A DNA stretch of 64,000 nt, taken from positions 1 through 64,000 of the forward strand of contig CADAOD010000010.1 of NCBI GenBank assembly GCA_902789415.1, given 5' to 3'. The stretch is from an uncultured Prevotellaceae bacterium. GTDB lineage: Bacteria > Bacteroidota > Bacteroidia > Bacteroidales > Bacteroidaceae. The notes under the pieces were generated by a model. It was not told where the DNA came from and ran no database searches. It worked only from the letters and a program-made list of their open reading frames with translations. The translations under genes and the position numbers were made by a program. Shown here piece after piece: positions 16,362-24,766 of this stretch (the stretch's first letter is position 1; the number at the start of each line of letters is the position of its first letter).

Positions 16362-17093
16362 TTATGCAGCTTTGCTTGTCAAAAATTTCACTTTGGCCCT
16401 TATATATGCTACCTGGATGACTGCAGGTATGGTGATTCTATAAGCAGGTCCCGCTATGTCTATGGCAGCCCAAATAGCGATCGCAGTCCAACCAATGGGG
16501 CCGGCAAATATACTAAGCCACCTTGTTAAGGCAGCATTGGCAGCAATGGAGAGGCCTCTTCCAAGTAAAGCTTTACATATAGCATTTGCAACTATTACAG
16601 CAAGTTTGTAACTAGAGAAACCGCCTCTTTTTATTGCAATTTGTATAGCAGCAATCATTGCCTGTTTACCAACACCTTGATTGGGTATGTTCATCTCCGA
16701 TATCAGTTTAGCCAACTCTTCTTCAGACATATCTTCAAGGCTATTAATCAAAATGGTCTGAAGTAAACACAACTCTATTACCTCTACATCAGAATTTTTG
16801 TTAAAGGGAACTTTAAGTTTGTTGCAAACGTCTATAAGTATTTCTTTGTATTCTACGCCATGACATCCTCTAATTATGTTTGCAAAAGTATTGCCACCAT
16901 ACAATTGTAATTCATCTGCGATGTCTTCAACCATCATGCTCATATCGTGAGGATAATACTTTTTGTAACTATCACGTGAAGAGAATGTCTCAAAACACCG
17001 CTTATTCCCATTGCTTTTCAAATGTAAGTAATCAGCTAAGACTTTGAGATCATCGTTGTTGGCCTGGTTTAGTATCAATAAATTTGTGTCCAT
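16362..17093 (-). CDS. YaaW-like UPF0174 family protein
   Basis: A 243-residue protein matching the layout of E. coli YaaW. The middle has IADELQLYGGNTFANIIRG and YKEILIDVCNKLKVPF, which parallel YaaW's ELQHFGGDSIANKLRG and YRAILLDVSKRLKL. The C-terminus has a hydrophobic alanine/glycine-rich stretch (about 170-225, with a likely membrane hairpin) ending in GPAYRITIPAVIQVAYIR, the most conserved block of the family. Biochemical function of the family is unknown. The start lies 112 bases after the acidic mini-gene, and no clear promoter lies between, so both may share the operator-controlled promoter at 17379-17414. A hairpin (AGCCCA 17110-17115 with TGGGCT 17141-17146) lies in the gap. Confidence 0.8.
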   Translation of the reverse strand: MDTNLLILNQANNDDLKVLADYLHLKSNGNKRCFETFSSRDSYKKYYPHDMSMMVEDIADELQLYGGNTFANIIRGCHGVEYKEILIDVCNKLKVPFNKNSDVEVIELCLLQTILINSLEDMSEEELAKLISEMNIPNQGVGKQAMIAAIQIAIKRGGFSSYKLAVIVANAICKALLGRGLSIAANAALTRWLSIFAGPIGWTAIAIWAAIDIAGPAYRITIPAVIQVAYIRAKVKFLTSKAA

Positions 17094-17205
17094 AATTGTA
17101 ATTGTTTTAAGCCCAGTTAGATTTCTATCACTTTATGGCGTGGGCTGTTCGTCACAATGTGATTATATTATTAATGATTGAAATAATTAGTCATCTTTTA
17201 ATAGT

Positions 17206-17331
17206 TTAATCATCAAATGACTCCATCCAATCCTCAAGATCTTGCAATCGGTCAGAGTAATCCTCATCAGATTCGCCATACTCTCTTTCCCAATCTGTAG
17301 GAGAATAATAATCATCTTCTTCGTATTCCAT
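17206..17331 (-). CDS. 41-residue highly acidic protein
   Basis: The protein starts MEYEEDDYYSPTDWEREYGE and has 19 Asp/Glu, two Arg and no Lys in 41 residues, with Tyr and Trp scattered between. I use ATG 17331, because a longer in-frame start would run through the promoter. That promoter (TATCTTTG at 17379-17386, minus strand) and its inverted-repeat operator support transcription. No family is recognised. Strong, evenly spread negative charge recalls DNA-mimic or nucleic-acid-competitor proteins, but that is speculation; it could also be an antitoxin-like partner of the island's effector. Confidence 0.6.
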   Translation of the reverse strand: MEYEEDDYYSPTDWEREYGESDEDYSDRLQDLEDWMESFDD

Positions 17332-17378
17332 AATTAATTTGTTTTTAGTATTATAAATAATAAATTTGATTTCTGCTG

Positions 17379-17414
17379 CAAAGATACAGCACCAAAACGA
17401 ACTCTTTGTTCGTA
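17379..17414 (-). promoter_or_regulatory. Second copy of the defence-operon operator and -7 box
   Basis: On the minus strand the -7 box TATCTTTG lies at 17386-17379. Nine bases upstream is the inverted repeat TACGAAC-AAAGA-GTTCGTT (17396-17414). It shares ACGAACAWAGAGTTCGTT and the same nine-base spacing with the operator at 1443-1478. It should drive the acidic mini-gene and probably the YaaW-like gene. Confidence 0.75.
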
Positions 17415-17448
17415 AACTTGTTTTTTTCAATTGTTTACCGCTAAGCAA

Positions 17449-17850
17449 GAACTCAATTTATGCAACCACAAAAACACATAAATTAAACTTGCGTTTCATT
17501 AAGGTGTTTCATCGGAGATACCTTGTGACGGGGCGAGGCTCTGATAGAGTATTGTCCCGCGAATCAGCGATGCCTCCGTCCCGAAGCAGTGTCTGCGGCT
17601 CGTCCGCTGACTCTGAAATAGCCAAGCTATTTGGCCTTCCTTGGACGGATACCTTGCTGGCATCAAGCAAGGTTATCAATTATATGATTATCAACACGTG
17701 AAAAAGGAGGGTGATATGGCAAAAGCACATATTCTAAAGTTGGGTTGACGGTTGAAATACCATAGGCATTTTCAACTTGTCAACGTTAGTACTTGACAAC
17801 GGTCCGCAATTATTATTATTTGCAGAATATTGAAATGTTAATTCTGCAAG
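17449..17850. other. Intergenic region with a G+C-rich unexplained segment
   Basis: Positions about 17515-17670 are clearly richer in G+C than their surroundings and contain small inverted repeats, for example GCCAA...TTGGC around 17622-17635. Open frames exist on both strands (plus 17366-17701; minus reading with RDGGIADSRDNTLSEPRP) but neither is recognised. It might be a fragment of a transferred gene or a structured RNA. A short reading frame with a good AAAAAGGAGG ribosome site begins at 17716 (MAKAHILKLG) and stops at once, which looks like a truncated gene start. Confidence 0.4.
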
Positions 17851-17949
17851 GATTGGATGCAAAAATGACAAACGAAACTAAATTGGGTGCAAATTGGGTG
17901 CAACATTGAAATGTGGAAAAAAGAAAAGCCCCGTAAATCATTGATTTAC
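17851..17949. repeat. Tandem TTGGGTGC repeats and a palindrome next to tRNA-Asn
   Basis: AAATTGGGTGCAA starts at 17880 and again at 17891, 11 bases apart, with a looser copy GATTGGATGCAA at 17851. A perfect 17-base palindrome, GTAAATCA-T-TGATTTAC, occupies 17933-17949. Short tandem sites plus a palindrome just outside a tRNA 3' end resemble an integrase arm-site/att region. No integrase gene is present. Confidence 0.5.
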
Positions 17950-17962
17950 AGAACTCTTTGTT

Positions 17963-18039
17963 TGGCGCTTCAGGATGGGCTTGAACCAACGACCCCCTGA
18001 TTAACAGTCAGGTGCTCTAACCAACTGAGCTACTGAAGC
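17963..18039 (-). tRNA. tRNA-Asn (GTT)
   Basis: On the minus strand the acceptor arm GCTTCAG pairs with CTGAAGC, the anticodon loop reads CTGTTAA with anticodon GTT, and the T arm contains GGTTCAAGCC. A 3' CCA is encoded (17963-17965). Its 3' end faces the A+T-rich island, the usual arrangement when an element integrates into a tRNA 3' end. Confidence 0.95.
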
Positions 18040-18061
18040 AGGTATTGCTGTTAAGCGGGTG

Positions 18062-18093
18062 CAAAAGTACGAGGATTTTTTGAAACTACCAAA
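18062..18093 (-). promoter_or_regulatory. tRNA-Asn promoter
   Basis: On the minus strand TTTG (18093-18090) is followed after 20 bases by TACTTTTG (18069-18062). It is an excellent match to the Bacteroidota -33/-7 promoter. Confidence 0.75.
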
Positions 18094-18207
18094 CTTTTTT
18101 GGAAAAAAATGACTATAAACCTTAATTTTTTTCATTTTTCCGACAAAATTGCACGTTTTTCGCCGTAAATCTTGTAATTTTGCAGCCATAAACATTAATT
18201 ATATAGG

Positions 18208-19971
18208 ATGATGAAGAAACGATTAATGATAGCTCTTTGCGCGATGGCCCTATCCACCACCGCCACAATGGCCCAGAAAACCAGCGACCATAACTTTGAG
18301 GTGGCTAAGCAGCTGGATATACTGAACCACGTATATAAGAATCTGGACCTGCTGTATGTGGATACGCTGAACCCTAAGGAAACGGTGGGCACAGCCATCA
18401 ACGCCATGTTGCGCAGTCTGGATCCCTATACCGAATATTACGCGCAGGACGAAACCAAGAACCTGCGACAGATGCTTACCGGTAAGTATGCCGGCATAGG
18501 CGCCGTGGTGCGCAAGCACCAGAAACTGGACCGCGTGGTGATTGATGAGCCTTATGAAAACATGCCTGCCGCCGAGGCCGGACTGAAGAAGGGCGACATC
18601 ATACTGAGTATCGACGACTCGATGATGATATCGAAAGAGGTGGGCTACGTGAGCAGTCATCTGCGTGGCGAGCCTGGCACTACCTTTGTACTGAAGGCCA
18701 TGCGCCCCAGCACGGGTAAGCTGATGAACTTTAAGATTACACGTCGCAACATCAAATTGCCCGAACTGCCCTACTACGGCGTGAAGGACGGCGTGGGCTA
18801 CATAGTGCTGAACCAGTTTACCGAGGGTTGCGCCAAGGAGGTGCGTCGCGCATTCGTAGACCTGAAGAAGCAGGGCGCCACATCGCTGGTGTTCGACCTG
18901 CGTGGCAATGGCGGCGGGTCGGAGCAGGAGGCTGTTGATATCCTGAATATCTGGTTGCCCAAAGGCGTAAAGGTGGTTGAGAACCGCGGAAAAATACGTC
19001 AGGCCACCAAGGCTTACGAAACCCGCGTAGAACCTGTCGACACTGTGATGCCTATGGTGGTGTTGGTTAACGGCGAGACGGCTTCGGCCAGCGAGATTAC
19101 CAGTGGTGCGCTGCAGGATTTGGACCGCGCCATTATATTAGGTACGCGCACGTATGGTAAGGGATTGGTACAGATACCTATCGATCTGCCCTACAACACC
19201 AACATGAAGGTAACCACATCGAAATACTACATACCCAGCGGCCGCTGCATTCAGGCTTACAACTACAAGCGCGGCATGGGTTATCAGGAGCATATACCCG
19301 ACTCGCTTACCAAGGTGTTCTACACCCGCAACGGTCGCGAGGTGCGCGATGGCGGTGGCATTATGCCCGATGTAGAGCTGAAAGGCGACACCATACCCAA
19401 CATTGCCTTCTACCTGAGCGCCAGCGGTCAGGATAGTACCGAAGTGATGTTTGATTACGTGGTGGAGTACATAGCCAAGCACCCGCAGATTGCGCCTGCC
19501 ACCGAGTTCCACATTAGCGATGCCGACTGGCAGGAGTTTAAGGCCCGCGTTATCAAGAGCGGCTTTACTTACGACCCTGTGAGCAAAAAGCAGTTGGCCG
19601 AGTTGGTAAAAGTGGCTAAGTTTGAGGGCTACTACGATGATGCCAAGCAGACTTTTGACGAGCTGGAGAAGCAACTGAACCACAACGTGGCCACCGACCT
19701 TGACAAGCACGAGAAAGTGCTGCGACAGGTGCTGGAGACCGATATTATTGCCGCCTACTACTACCAGCGCGGCACCATAGAGGCAGCCCTGAATTACGAC
19801 AAACAGGTAAAAGAGGCCATACGCCTGCTTAAGAACAAAGAGGAGTACAAGAAAACCCTACAACCCAAGAAGCCCAAGCACACAGCACAGCTGATACAGT
19901 TGCAGAAGAAAACGCCCGTAAACATCACCAAAAACGCCCCTAAACGGATGATTTTTAGCGATTTAGCATAA
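18208..19971 (+). CDS. S41 family carboxy-terminal processing protease
   Basis: A 587-residue exported protease. An N-terminal signal peptide (KKRLMIALCAMALSTTATMAQ) is followed by a helical segment, a PDZ domain (about 85-175, with YAGIGAVV and PAAEAGLKKGDIILSID) and the S41 catalytic domain. The latter holds VFDLRGNGGG, the nucleophile region NGETASASEITSGAL (Ser) and TYGKGLVQ (Lys), the Ser/Lys dyad of the CtpA/Tsp family. The long C-terminal helical tail is normal for Bacteroidota members. It probably trims or degrades envelope proteins in the periplasm. A -7 box TAATTTTG is at 18175-18182. ATG 18211, directly behind AGG, is an equally good start. Confidence 0.92.
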   Translation: MMKKRLMIALCAMALSTTATMAQKTSDHNFEVAKQLDILNHVYKNLDLLYVDTLNPKETVGTAINAMLRSLDPYTEYYAQDETKNLRQMLTGKYAGIGAVVRKHQKLDRVVIDEPYENMPAAEAGLKKGDIILSIDDSMMISKEVGYVSSHLRGEPGTTFVLKAMRPSTGKLMNFKITRRNIKLPELPYYGVKDGVGYIVLNQFTEGCAKEVRRAFVDLKKQGATSLVFDLRGNGGGSEQEAVDILNIWLPKGVKVVENRGKIRQATKAYETRVEPVDTVMPMVVLVNGETASASEITSGALQDLDRAIILGTRTYGKGLVQIPIDLPYNTNMKVTTSKYYIPSGRCIQAYNYKRGMGYQEHIPDSLTKVFYTRNGREVRDGGGIMPDVELKGDTIPNIAFYLSASGQDSTEVMFDYVVEYIAKHPQIAPATEFHISDADWQEFKARVIKSGFTYDPVSKKQLAELVKVAKFEGYYDDAKQTFDELEKQLNHNVATDLDKHEKVLRQVLETDIIAAYYYQRGTIEAALNYDKQVKEAIRLLKNKEEYKKTLQPKKPKHTAQLIQLQKKTPVNITKNAPKRMIFSDLA

Positions 19972-19986
19972 AAAAGTGAGGAAAAA

Positions 19987-20018
19987 TTTGGCGGATTGCA
20001 GAAATATTCGTAAATTTG
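19987..20018 (+). promoter_or_regulatory. Promoter of the rimP-nusA-infB operon
   Basis: TTTG (19987-19990) and TAAATTTG (20011-20018) with a 20-base spacer. The predicted transcript begins just before the leader hairpin at 20033. Confidence 0.7.
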
Positions 20019-20032
20019 CACCCGTTCAGCGG

Positions 20033-20060
20033 AATGAGAGGCTCGAAAGAGTCTCTCATT
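20033..20060 (+). promoter_or_regulatory. GAAA-capped leader hairpin before rimP
   Basis: AATGAGAG-G-CTC (20033-20044) pairs with GAG-T-CTCTCATT (20049-20060) around a GAAA tetraloop: twelve continuous pairs, one of them a G-U wobble. No T-run follows, so it is not a simple terminator. It lies between the promoter and the rimP start. A role in RNA stability, NusA autoregulation or attenuation is possible. Confidence 0.65.
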
Positions 20061-20081
20061 TCACATTTTAATAACGTATAG

Positions 20082-20549
20082 ATGATAAATAAAGAGATTG
20101 TAAAAACATTAACGGAAGAGTGGTTGCAGGGCAACGAGTACTTCCTGGTTGACATCAACTTTGCAGCTGATGACAGAATTGTGATTGAGATTGACCATGC
20201 CGATGGTGTATGGATTGAGGACTGTGCAGCATTGAGCCGATTCCTGCAGGAGCGCCTGGGCGAGGAACTCGGTGAATTTGAACTTGAGGTGGGCAGCGCT
20301 GGCTTAGGTCAGCCATTCAAGGTTACCCAGCAATACATTAACCACATTGGCGACACCCTCGAGGTGCTGCAGGCCGATGGTAAGAAAGTGCAGGGCGTGC
20401 TCAAGGCTGTTGATGCCCCAAGCTTTACCATTACCGTACAGGAAAAGCAGAAAGTAGAAGGTAAGAAGCGCCCCGTGCTGGTAGATGTAGATAAAACCTA
20501 CCAGATGGACGAGGTAAAGTATGCCAAGTACATGCTGGCCTTTAAATAA
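20082..20549 (+). CDS. rimP: Ribosome maturation factor RimP
   Basis: A 155-residue protein needed for 30S subunit maturation. The N-terminal alpha/beta domain has the family pattern FLVDINFAADDRIVIEIDHADGVWIEDCAALSRFL and ELEVGSAGLGQPF, the RimP signature (usually EVSSPGLDRPL). The C-terminal small barrel contains GVLKAVDAPSFTI. Length fits the family (about 150). Its place directly before nusA and infB is the conserved bacterial order. It is the first gene of the operon, behind a structured leader. Confidence 0.93.
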   Translation: MINKEIVKTLTEEWLQGNEYFLVDINFAADDRIVIEIDHADGVWIEDCAALSRFLQERLGEELGEFELEVGSAGLGQPFKVTQQYINHIGDTLEVLQADGKKVQGVLKAVDAPSFTITVQEKQKVEGKKRPVLVDVDKTYQMDEVKYAKYMLAFK

Positions 20550-20592
20550 ATTGAGAATTGAGAATTAAGAGAAAATTAAAAACGATATAAGA

Positions 20593-21852
20593 ATGGCAGT
20601 TAAAAAAGAAGAGAAGGGTCCCTCAATGATTGAGACCTTCCAGGAATTCAAGGAAACCAAGAACATCGATCGTACCACACTGGTGAGCGTACTGGAGGAA
20701 AGCTTCCGCAACGTTATCGCCAAGATTTTTGGTTCGGACGAGAATTTTGACGTGATTGTTAACCCCGACAAGGGCGACTTTGAGATTCACCGCAACCGCG
20801 TGGTAGTACCCGATGGCGAGGTGATGGATGAGAACAAGGAAATCGAGTTGAGCGAGGCTCAGAAGATTGAGCCCGACTACGAGGTTGGTGAGGAAGTTTC
20901 AGAGGAGGTACAGTTCGCTAAATTTGGTCGCCGTGCCATTCTGAACCTGCGCCAGACTCTAGCATCAAAGATTCTGGAGCTGGAGCACGACTCACTCTAC
21001 CAGAAGTATAAGGATAAGGTGCACCAGGTAGTAAGCGGTGAGGTTTACCAGATTTGGAAGCGCGAGGTACTGCTGATTGACGATGAGGGTAACGAGCTGC
21101 ACTTGCCAAAGCAGGAGCAGATTCCTGCCGACAACTACCGCAAGGGCGAGACCGTACGTGCCGTTGTTAAGGAGGTACAGAACGAGAACAACAACCCACG
21201 CATTATCCTCTCTCGTACAAGCCCAGTATTCTTGGAGCGCCTGTTGGAGGCCGAGGTACCTGAGATTCAGGACGGACTGATTACCATCAAGCGTGTGGCC
21301 CGTATCCCTGGCGACCGTGCTAAGGTGGCTGTTGAGAGCTACGACGACCGTATCGATCCAGTAGGAGCCTGTGTAGGTGTTAAGGGTAGCCGTGTGCATG
21401 GTATCGTTCGCGAGCTGTGCAACGAGAATATCGACGTTATCAACTACTCGGCTAACACCCAGCTGTTTATCCAGCGCGCACTTAGCCCAGCTAAGATCTC
21501 AAGCATCAACTTGGATCAGGAGAACCACAAGGCCGAGGTTTATCTGCAGCCCGAGGAGGTATCGCTGGCCATCGGTCGTGGCGGTATGAACATCAAGCTG
21601 GCTTCAATGCTTACCGAGTACACCATCGACGTATTCCGCGTACTTAGCGAGGGCGAGGCCGATGAGGATATCTACCTGGATGAGTTCTCGGATGAGATCG
21701 ACCAGTGGGTTATCGATGCCATCAAGGCTATCGGACTTGATACAGCTAAGGCTGTGCTCAATGCTCCACGTGAAATGTTGATTGAGAAGGCCGACCTGGA
21801 GGAAGAGACCGTCGACCAGCTGCTGGACGTACTCCGCGCGGAGTTTGAGTAA
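20593..21852 (+). CDS. nusA: Transcription termination/antitermination factor NusA
   Basis: A 419-residue protein. Domains in order are the RNA-polymerase-binding N-terminal domain (about 1-135), S1 (about 140-205, with VSGEVYQIWKREVLLIDDEGNELHLPK) and KH1/KH2 (about 230-350, including DPVGACVGVKGSRVHGIVREL and LAIGRGGMNIKLAS). A short acidic tail follows with one helix-hairpin-helix-like repeat. NusA modulates pausing, termination and antitermination of RNA polymerase. The spacer before it is a string of AATTGAGAATT-type micro-repeats (20550-20580). Confidence 0.95.
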   Translation: MAVKKEEKGPSMIETFQEFKETKNIDRTTLVSVLEESFRNVIAKIFGSDENFDVIVNPDKGDFEIHRNRVVVPDGEVMDENKEIELSEAQKIEPDYEVGEEVSEEVQFAKFGRRAILNLRQTLASKILELEHDSLYQKYKDKVHQVVSGEVYQIWKREVLLIDDEGNELHLPKQEQIPADNYRKGETVRAVVKEVQNENNNPRIILSRTSPVFLERLLEAEVPEIQDGLITIKRVARIPGDRAKVAVESYDDRIDPVGACVGVKGSRVHGIVRELCNENIDVINYSANTQLFIQRALSPAKISSINLDQENHKAEVYLQPEEVSLAIGRGGMNIKLASMLTEYTIDVFRVLSEGEADEDIYLDEFSDEIDQWVIDAIKAIGLDTAKAVLNAPREMLIEKADLEEETVDQLLDVLRAEFE

Positions 21853-21890
21853 TTGTCAATTTTCAATTTTAAATTATCAATTTGAATTAG

Positions 21891-24764
21891 ATGGGTGTAA
21901 GATTAAATAAAGTATTAACAGAATTGAATATCGGACTTCAGACGGCCGTTGACTTTCTGAAGAAGAAGAACCTGGGCGACATTGCCGACGCCTCTATGAA
22001 CACCAAGATTACCGACGAGCAGTACAACGCGCTGGTTAAGGAGTTTAAGGGCGATAAGGATGTAAAGAACCAGGCCGCTATGATATTCTCCAAAAAGGAG
22101 AAGAAAGCTAAGCCCGAAACCAAGACAGAGACCATCGAGGTTAAGGACGAGATTAAGCAGACTTTCACTCCATTAGGAAAGATTGACCTGAGCACCGTGG
22201 GCAAGCCCGCCAAGCATCAGGACGAAAAGCCACAGGCCGCAGCACCTGCTGCACAGCCTAAGGCCGAACCCAAACCCGAGCCAAAGCCTGAGCCAAAACC
22301 TGAGGTTAAGCCTGAGCCAAAGCCCGAGGTAAAAGCCGAAGTAAAGCCCGAGCCAAAACCAGAGGCCAAGCCTGAGGTTAAACCCGAGCCAAAGCCCGAG
22401 GTTAAGCCACAGCCCAAAGCCGAAGTTAAGCCTGAGCCAAAGCCCGAGGTAAAAGCCGAGCCAAAGCAAGAGCAGAAGCCTGCCGCTACCGAGCAGCAGC
22501 AGAATAACATCTTTACGCTGAAGAGCGAGAAGAAGATGGCTCCTAACTTTAACGTGGTAGGTAAGATTGACCTCGACTCGCTGAACCAAAGCACTCGCCC
22601 GAAGAAGAAGTCGAAGGAGGAGCGCCGCAAGGAGCGCGAGGAGAAGCAGGCCCAGATGCACGGCGAGAAGAAGAAGCGCGAGCGCATTCACGGCGGCAAG
22701 GAGCGTGTTGACATCGAGGCTGCAGCCAACGAGAACAAGGGCGGCAACAATAACAACAATAACCGCAAGAACAAGGGCGGCAACAATAACTTCCAGGATG
22801 GAAACAACGGTGGCGGCAAGAAGAACAAGAAGAATCGCCCCATCCAGAAGCCACTTGAGGTTGACGACGAGGCAGTAGCACGTCAGGTAAAGGAAACTCT
22901 GGCCCGCCTCACATCAAAGAACCAGAATAAGAAGGGTGCCAAGTACCGTCGTGAGAAGCGCGACGCCGTAGCCGAGCGTATGAACGAGGAGATGGCAGCC
23001 GAGGCAGCACAGAGCAAGATACTGAAGCTTACCGAGTTTGTAACCGTATCGGAGCTGGCTACCATGATGAACGTTGGTGTTAACCAGGTTATCGGTACCT
23101 GTATGAGTATCGGTATCATGGTATCAATCAACCAGCGTTTGGATGCTGAGACCATCAACATCGTTGCCGACGAGTTTGGTTTCACCACCGAGTATGTATC
23201 GGCCGAGGTACAGAACGCCATTACTGAGGAGGAGGACGATGAGAACGATCTGATCAGCCGCGCTCCAATCGTAACAGTGATGGGACACGTTGACCACGGT
23301 AAGACATCGCTTTTGGACCACATTCGCAACACCAACGTGATTGCCGGTGAGGCCGGTGGTATTACACAGCACATTGGTGCTTACAACGTGAAGCTGAAGG
23401 ATGGTCGACAGATTACTTTCCTGGATACCCCAGGACACGAGGCATTTACCGCTATGCGTGCACGTGGTGCCCAGGTAACCGATATCGCCATCATCATTGT
23501 AGCAGCCGACGACTCTGTGATGCCTACCACCAAGGAGGCCATCGCCCACGCACAGGCTGCCAACGTACCAATGGTATTCGCTATCAACAAGATTGATAAA
23601 CCAGGTGCTAACCCCGATAAGATTCGTGAGGACCTGGCCAACATGAACCTGCTCGTAGAGGAATGGGGCGGTAAGTACCAATGCCAGGAGATTAGTGCCA
23701 AGAAGGGTATCGGCGTAGATGAGCTGCTTGAGAAGGTACTGCTCGAGGCCGAGATGCTCGACCTGAAGGCTAATCCTAACCGTAAGGCTACTGGTAGCAT
23801 TATCGAGAGTTCGCTCGACAAGGGTCGTGGATATGTTTCAACCGTACTGGTATCTAACGGTACACTGAAGGTTGGCGACGTAGTTATCGCAGGTACAGCC
23901 TGGGGTAAGGTAAAGGCTATGTTCAATGAGCGTAACCAGCGCATTGAAAAGGCCGGTCCTGCTGAGCCAGCCATCATCCTGGGATTGAACGGTGCTCCTA
24001 CTGCCGGCGACTCGTTCCACGTGATGGAGAGTGAGCAGGAGGCCCGCGAGATTGCCAACAAGCGTATTCAGCTGCAGCGCGAGCAGAGTCTGCGTACCAC
24101 CACCAAGCTTGGATTGGATGAGCTGTCGCACCGTATCGCTCTAGGCGAGTTCCACGAGTTGAACATCATCGTTAAGGGTGATACCGACGGTAGTATCGAG
24201 GCCCTCTCTGATTCGTTCATCAAGCTCTCTACCGAGAAGGTTCAGGTGAACGTGATCAACAAGGCTGTGGGTCAGATTTCGGAGAACGATGTCATGCTGG
24301 CATCAGCTTCTGAGGCTATCATCATCGGATTCCAGGTTCGTCCTTCGGCTGATGCCCGTAAGGCTGCCGACCGCGAGGGTGTTGAGATCAATACCTACTC
24401 TATCATCTACGACGCTATCGACGATGTGAAGCAGACCATGCAGGGTATGCTTGATAAGGTTAAGAAGGAGATTATCTCTGGTGAGATCGAGGTTAAGCAG
24501 GTATTCAAAATCTCTAAGGTTGGTACCGTTGCCGGTGGTCTGGTTACCGAGGGTAAAGTTCACAACAAGGACAAGGCCCGCGTTATCCGCGATGGTATCG
24601 TGATCCACACCGCTCCTATCGACGCCCTGAAGCGTTACAAGGACGATGCCAAGGAGGTTGCAAGCGGACTGGAGTGTGGTATCTCACTGGTTAACTTCAA
24701 CGATATCCAGGTAGGTGATATCATCGAGACCTTCACAGAGATTGAGGTAGAACAGAAACTGTAA
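21891..24764 (+). CDS. infB: Translation initiation factor IF-2
   Basis: A 957-residue GTPase that brings initiator tRNA to the 30S ribosome. The N-terminus has an IF2N-like domain ([21 protein letters not shown]), then a Lys/Pro/Glu repeat region (about 120-200), basic Arg/Lys stretches and an Asn/Gly-rich linker. The conserved core holds G1 GHVDHGKTS (about 464), G3 DTPGHEAF, G4 NKIDKPGA and G5 SAKKG, followed by domains II-IV. The minimal core is normal; the N-terminal linker is long and low-complexity, as in many Bacteroidota. The sufB start lies two bases after the stop. Confidence 0.96.
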   Translation: MGVRLNKVLTELNIGLQTAVDFLKKKNLGDIADASMNTKITDEQYNALVKEFKGDKDVKNQAAMIFSKKEKKAKPETKTETIEVKDEIKQTFTPLGKIDLSTVGKPAKHQDEKPQAAAPAAQPKAEPKPEPKPEPKPEVKPEPKPEVKAEVKPEPKPEAKPEVKPEPKPEVKPQPKAEVKPEPKPEVKAEPKQEQKPAATEQQQNNIFTLKSEKKMAPNFNVVGKIDLDSLNQSTRPKKKSKEERRKEREEKQAQMHGEKKKRERIHGGKERVDIEAAANENKGGNNNNNNRKNKGGNNNFQDGNNGGGKKNKKNRPIQKPLEVDDEAVARQVKETLARLTSKNQNKKGAKYRREKRDAVAERMNEEMAAEAAQSKILKLTEFVTVSELATMMNVGVNQVIGTCMSIGIMVSINQRLDAETINIVADEFGFTTEYVSAEVQNAITEEEDDENDLISRAPIVTVMGHVDHGKTSLLDHIRNTNVIAGEAGGITQHIGAYNVKLKDGRQITFLDTPGHEAFTAMRARGAQVTDIAIIIVAADDSVMPTTKEAIAHAQAANVPMVFAINKIDKPGANPDKIREDLANMNLLVEEWGGKYQCQEISAKKGIGVDELLEKVLLEAEMLDLKANPNRKATGSIIESSLDKGRGYVSTVLVSNGTLKVGDVVIAGTAWGKVKAMFNERNQRIEKAGPAEPAIILGLNGAPTAGDSFHVMESEQEAREIANKRIQLQREQSLRTTTKLGLDELSHRIALGEFHELNIIVKGDTDGSIEALSDSFIKLSTEKVQVNVINKAVGQISENDVMLASASEAIIIGFQVRPSADARKAADREGVEINTYSIIYDAIDDVKQTMQGMLDKVKKEIISGEIEVKQVFKISKVGTVAGGLVTEGKVHNKDKARVIRDGIVIHTAPIDALKRYKDDAKEVASGLECGISLVNFNDIQVGDIIETFTEIEVEQKL
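22258..22485 (+). repeat. EPKPE/KPEVK coding repeat inside infB
   Basis: An imperfect tandem repeat encodes alternating Lys-Pro-Glu units ([20 protein letters not shown] and variants). The codons vary between units, so the repeat is kept at protein level, not only as DNA. Such a tract can change length by slippage without breaking the frame when whole units are lost. Confidence 0.8.
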
Positions 24765-24766
24765 TA

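Noticed and set aside
17366-17701. 111-codon plus-strand frame
   Set aside because: It begins inside the operator region of the minus-strand acidic gene, its composition shifts midway, and no family is recognised. Treated as part of the G+C-rich segment.
19138-19710. 190-codon antisense frame opposite the S41 protease
   Set aside because: Opposite a well-supported gene with conserved catalytic motifs; a composition effect.
22173-22881. Long antisense frames opposite infB (Leu/Gly- or Ser/Gly-rich)
   Set aside because: They are mirror images of the Lys-Pro-Glu repeat and the Asn/Gly linker of IF-2; the sense frame is clearly the gene.
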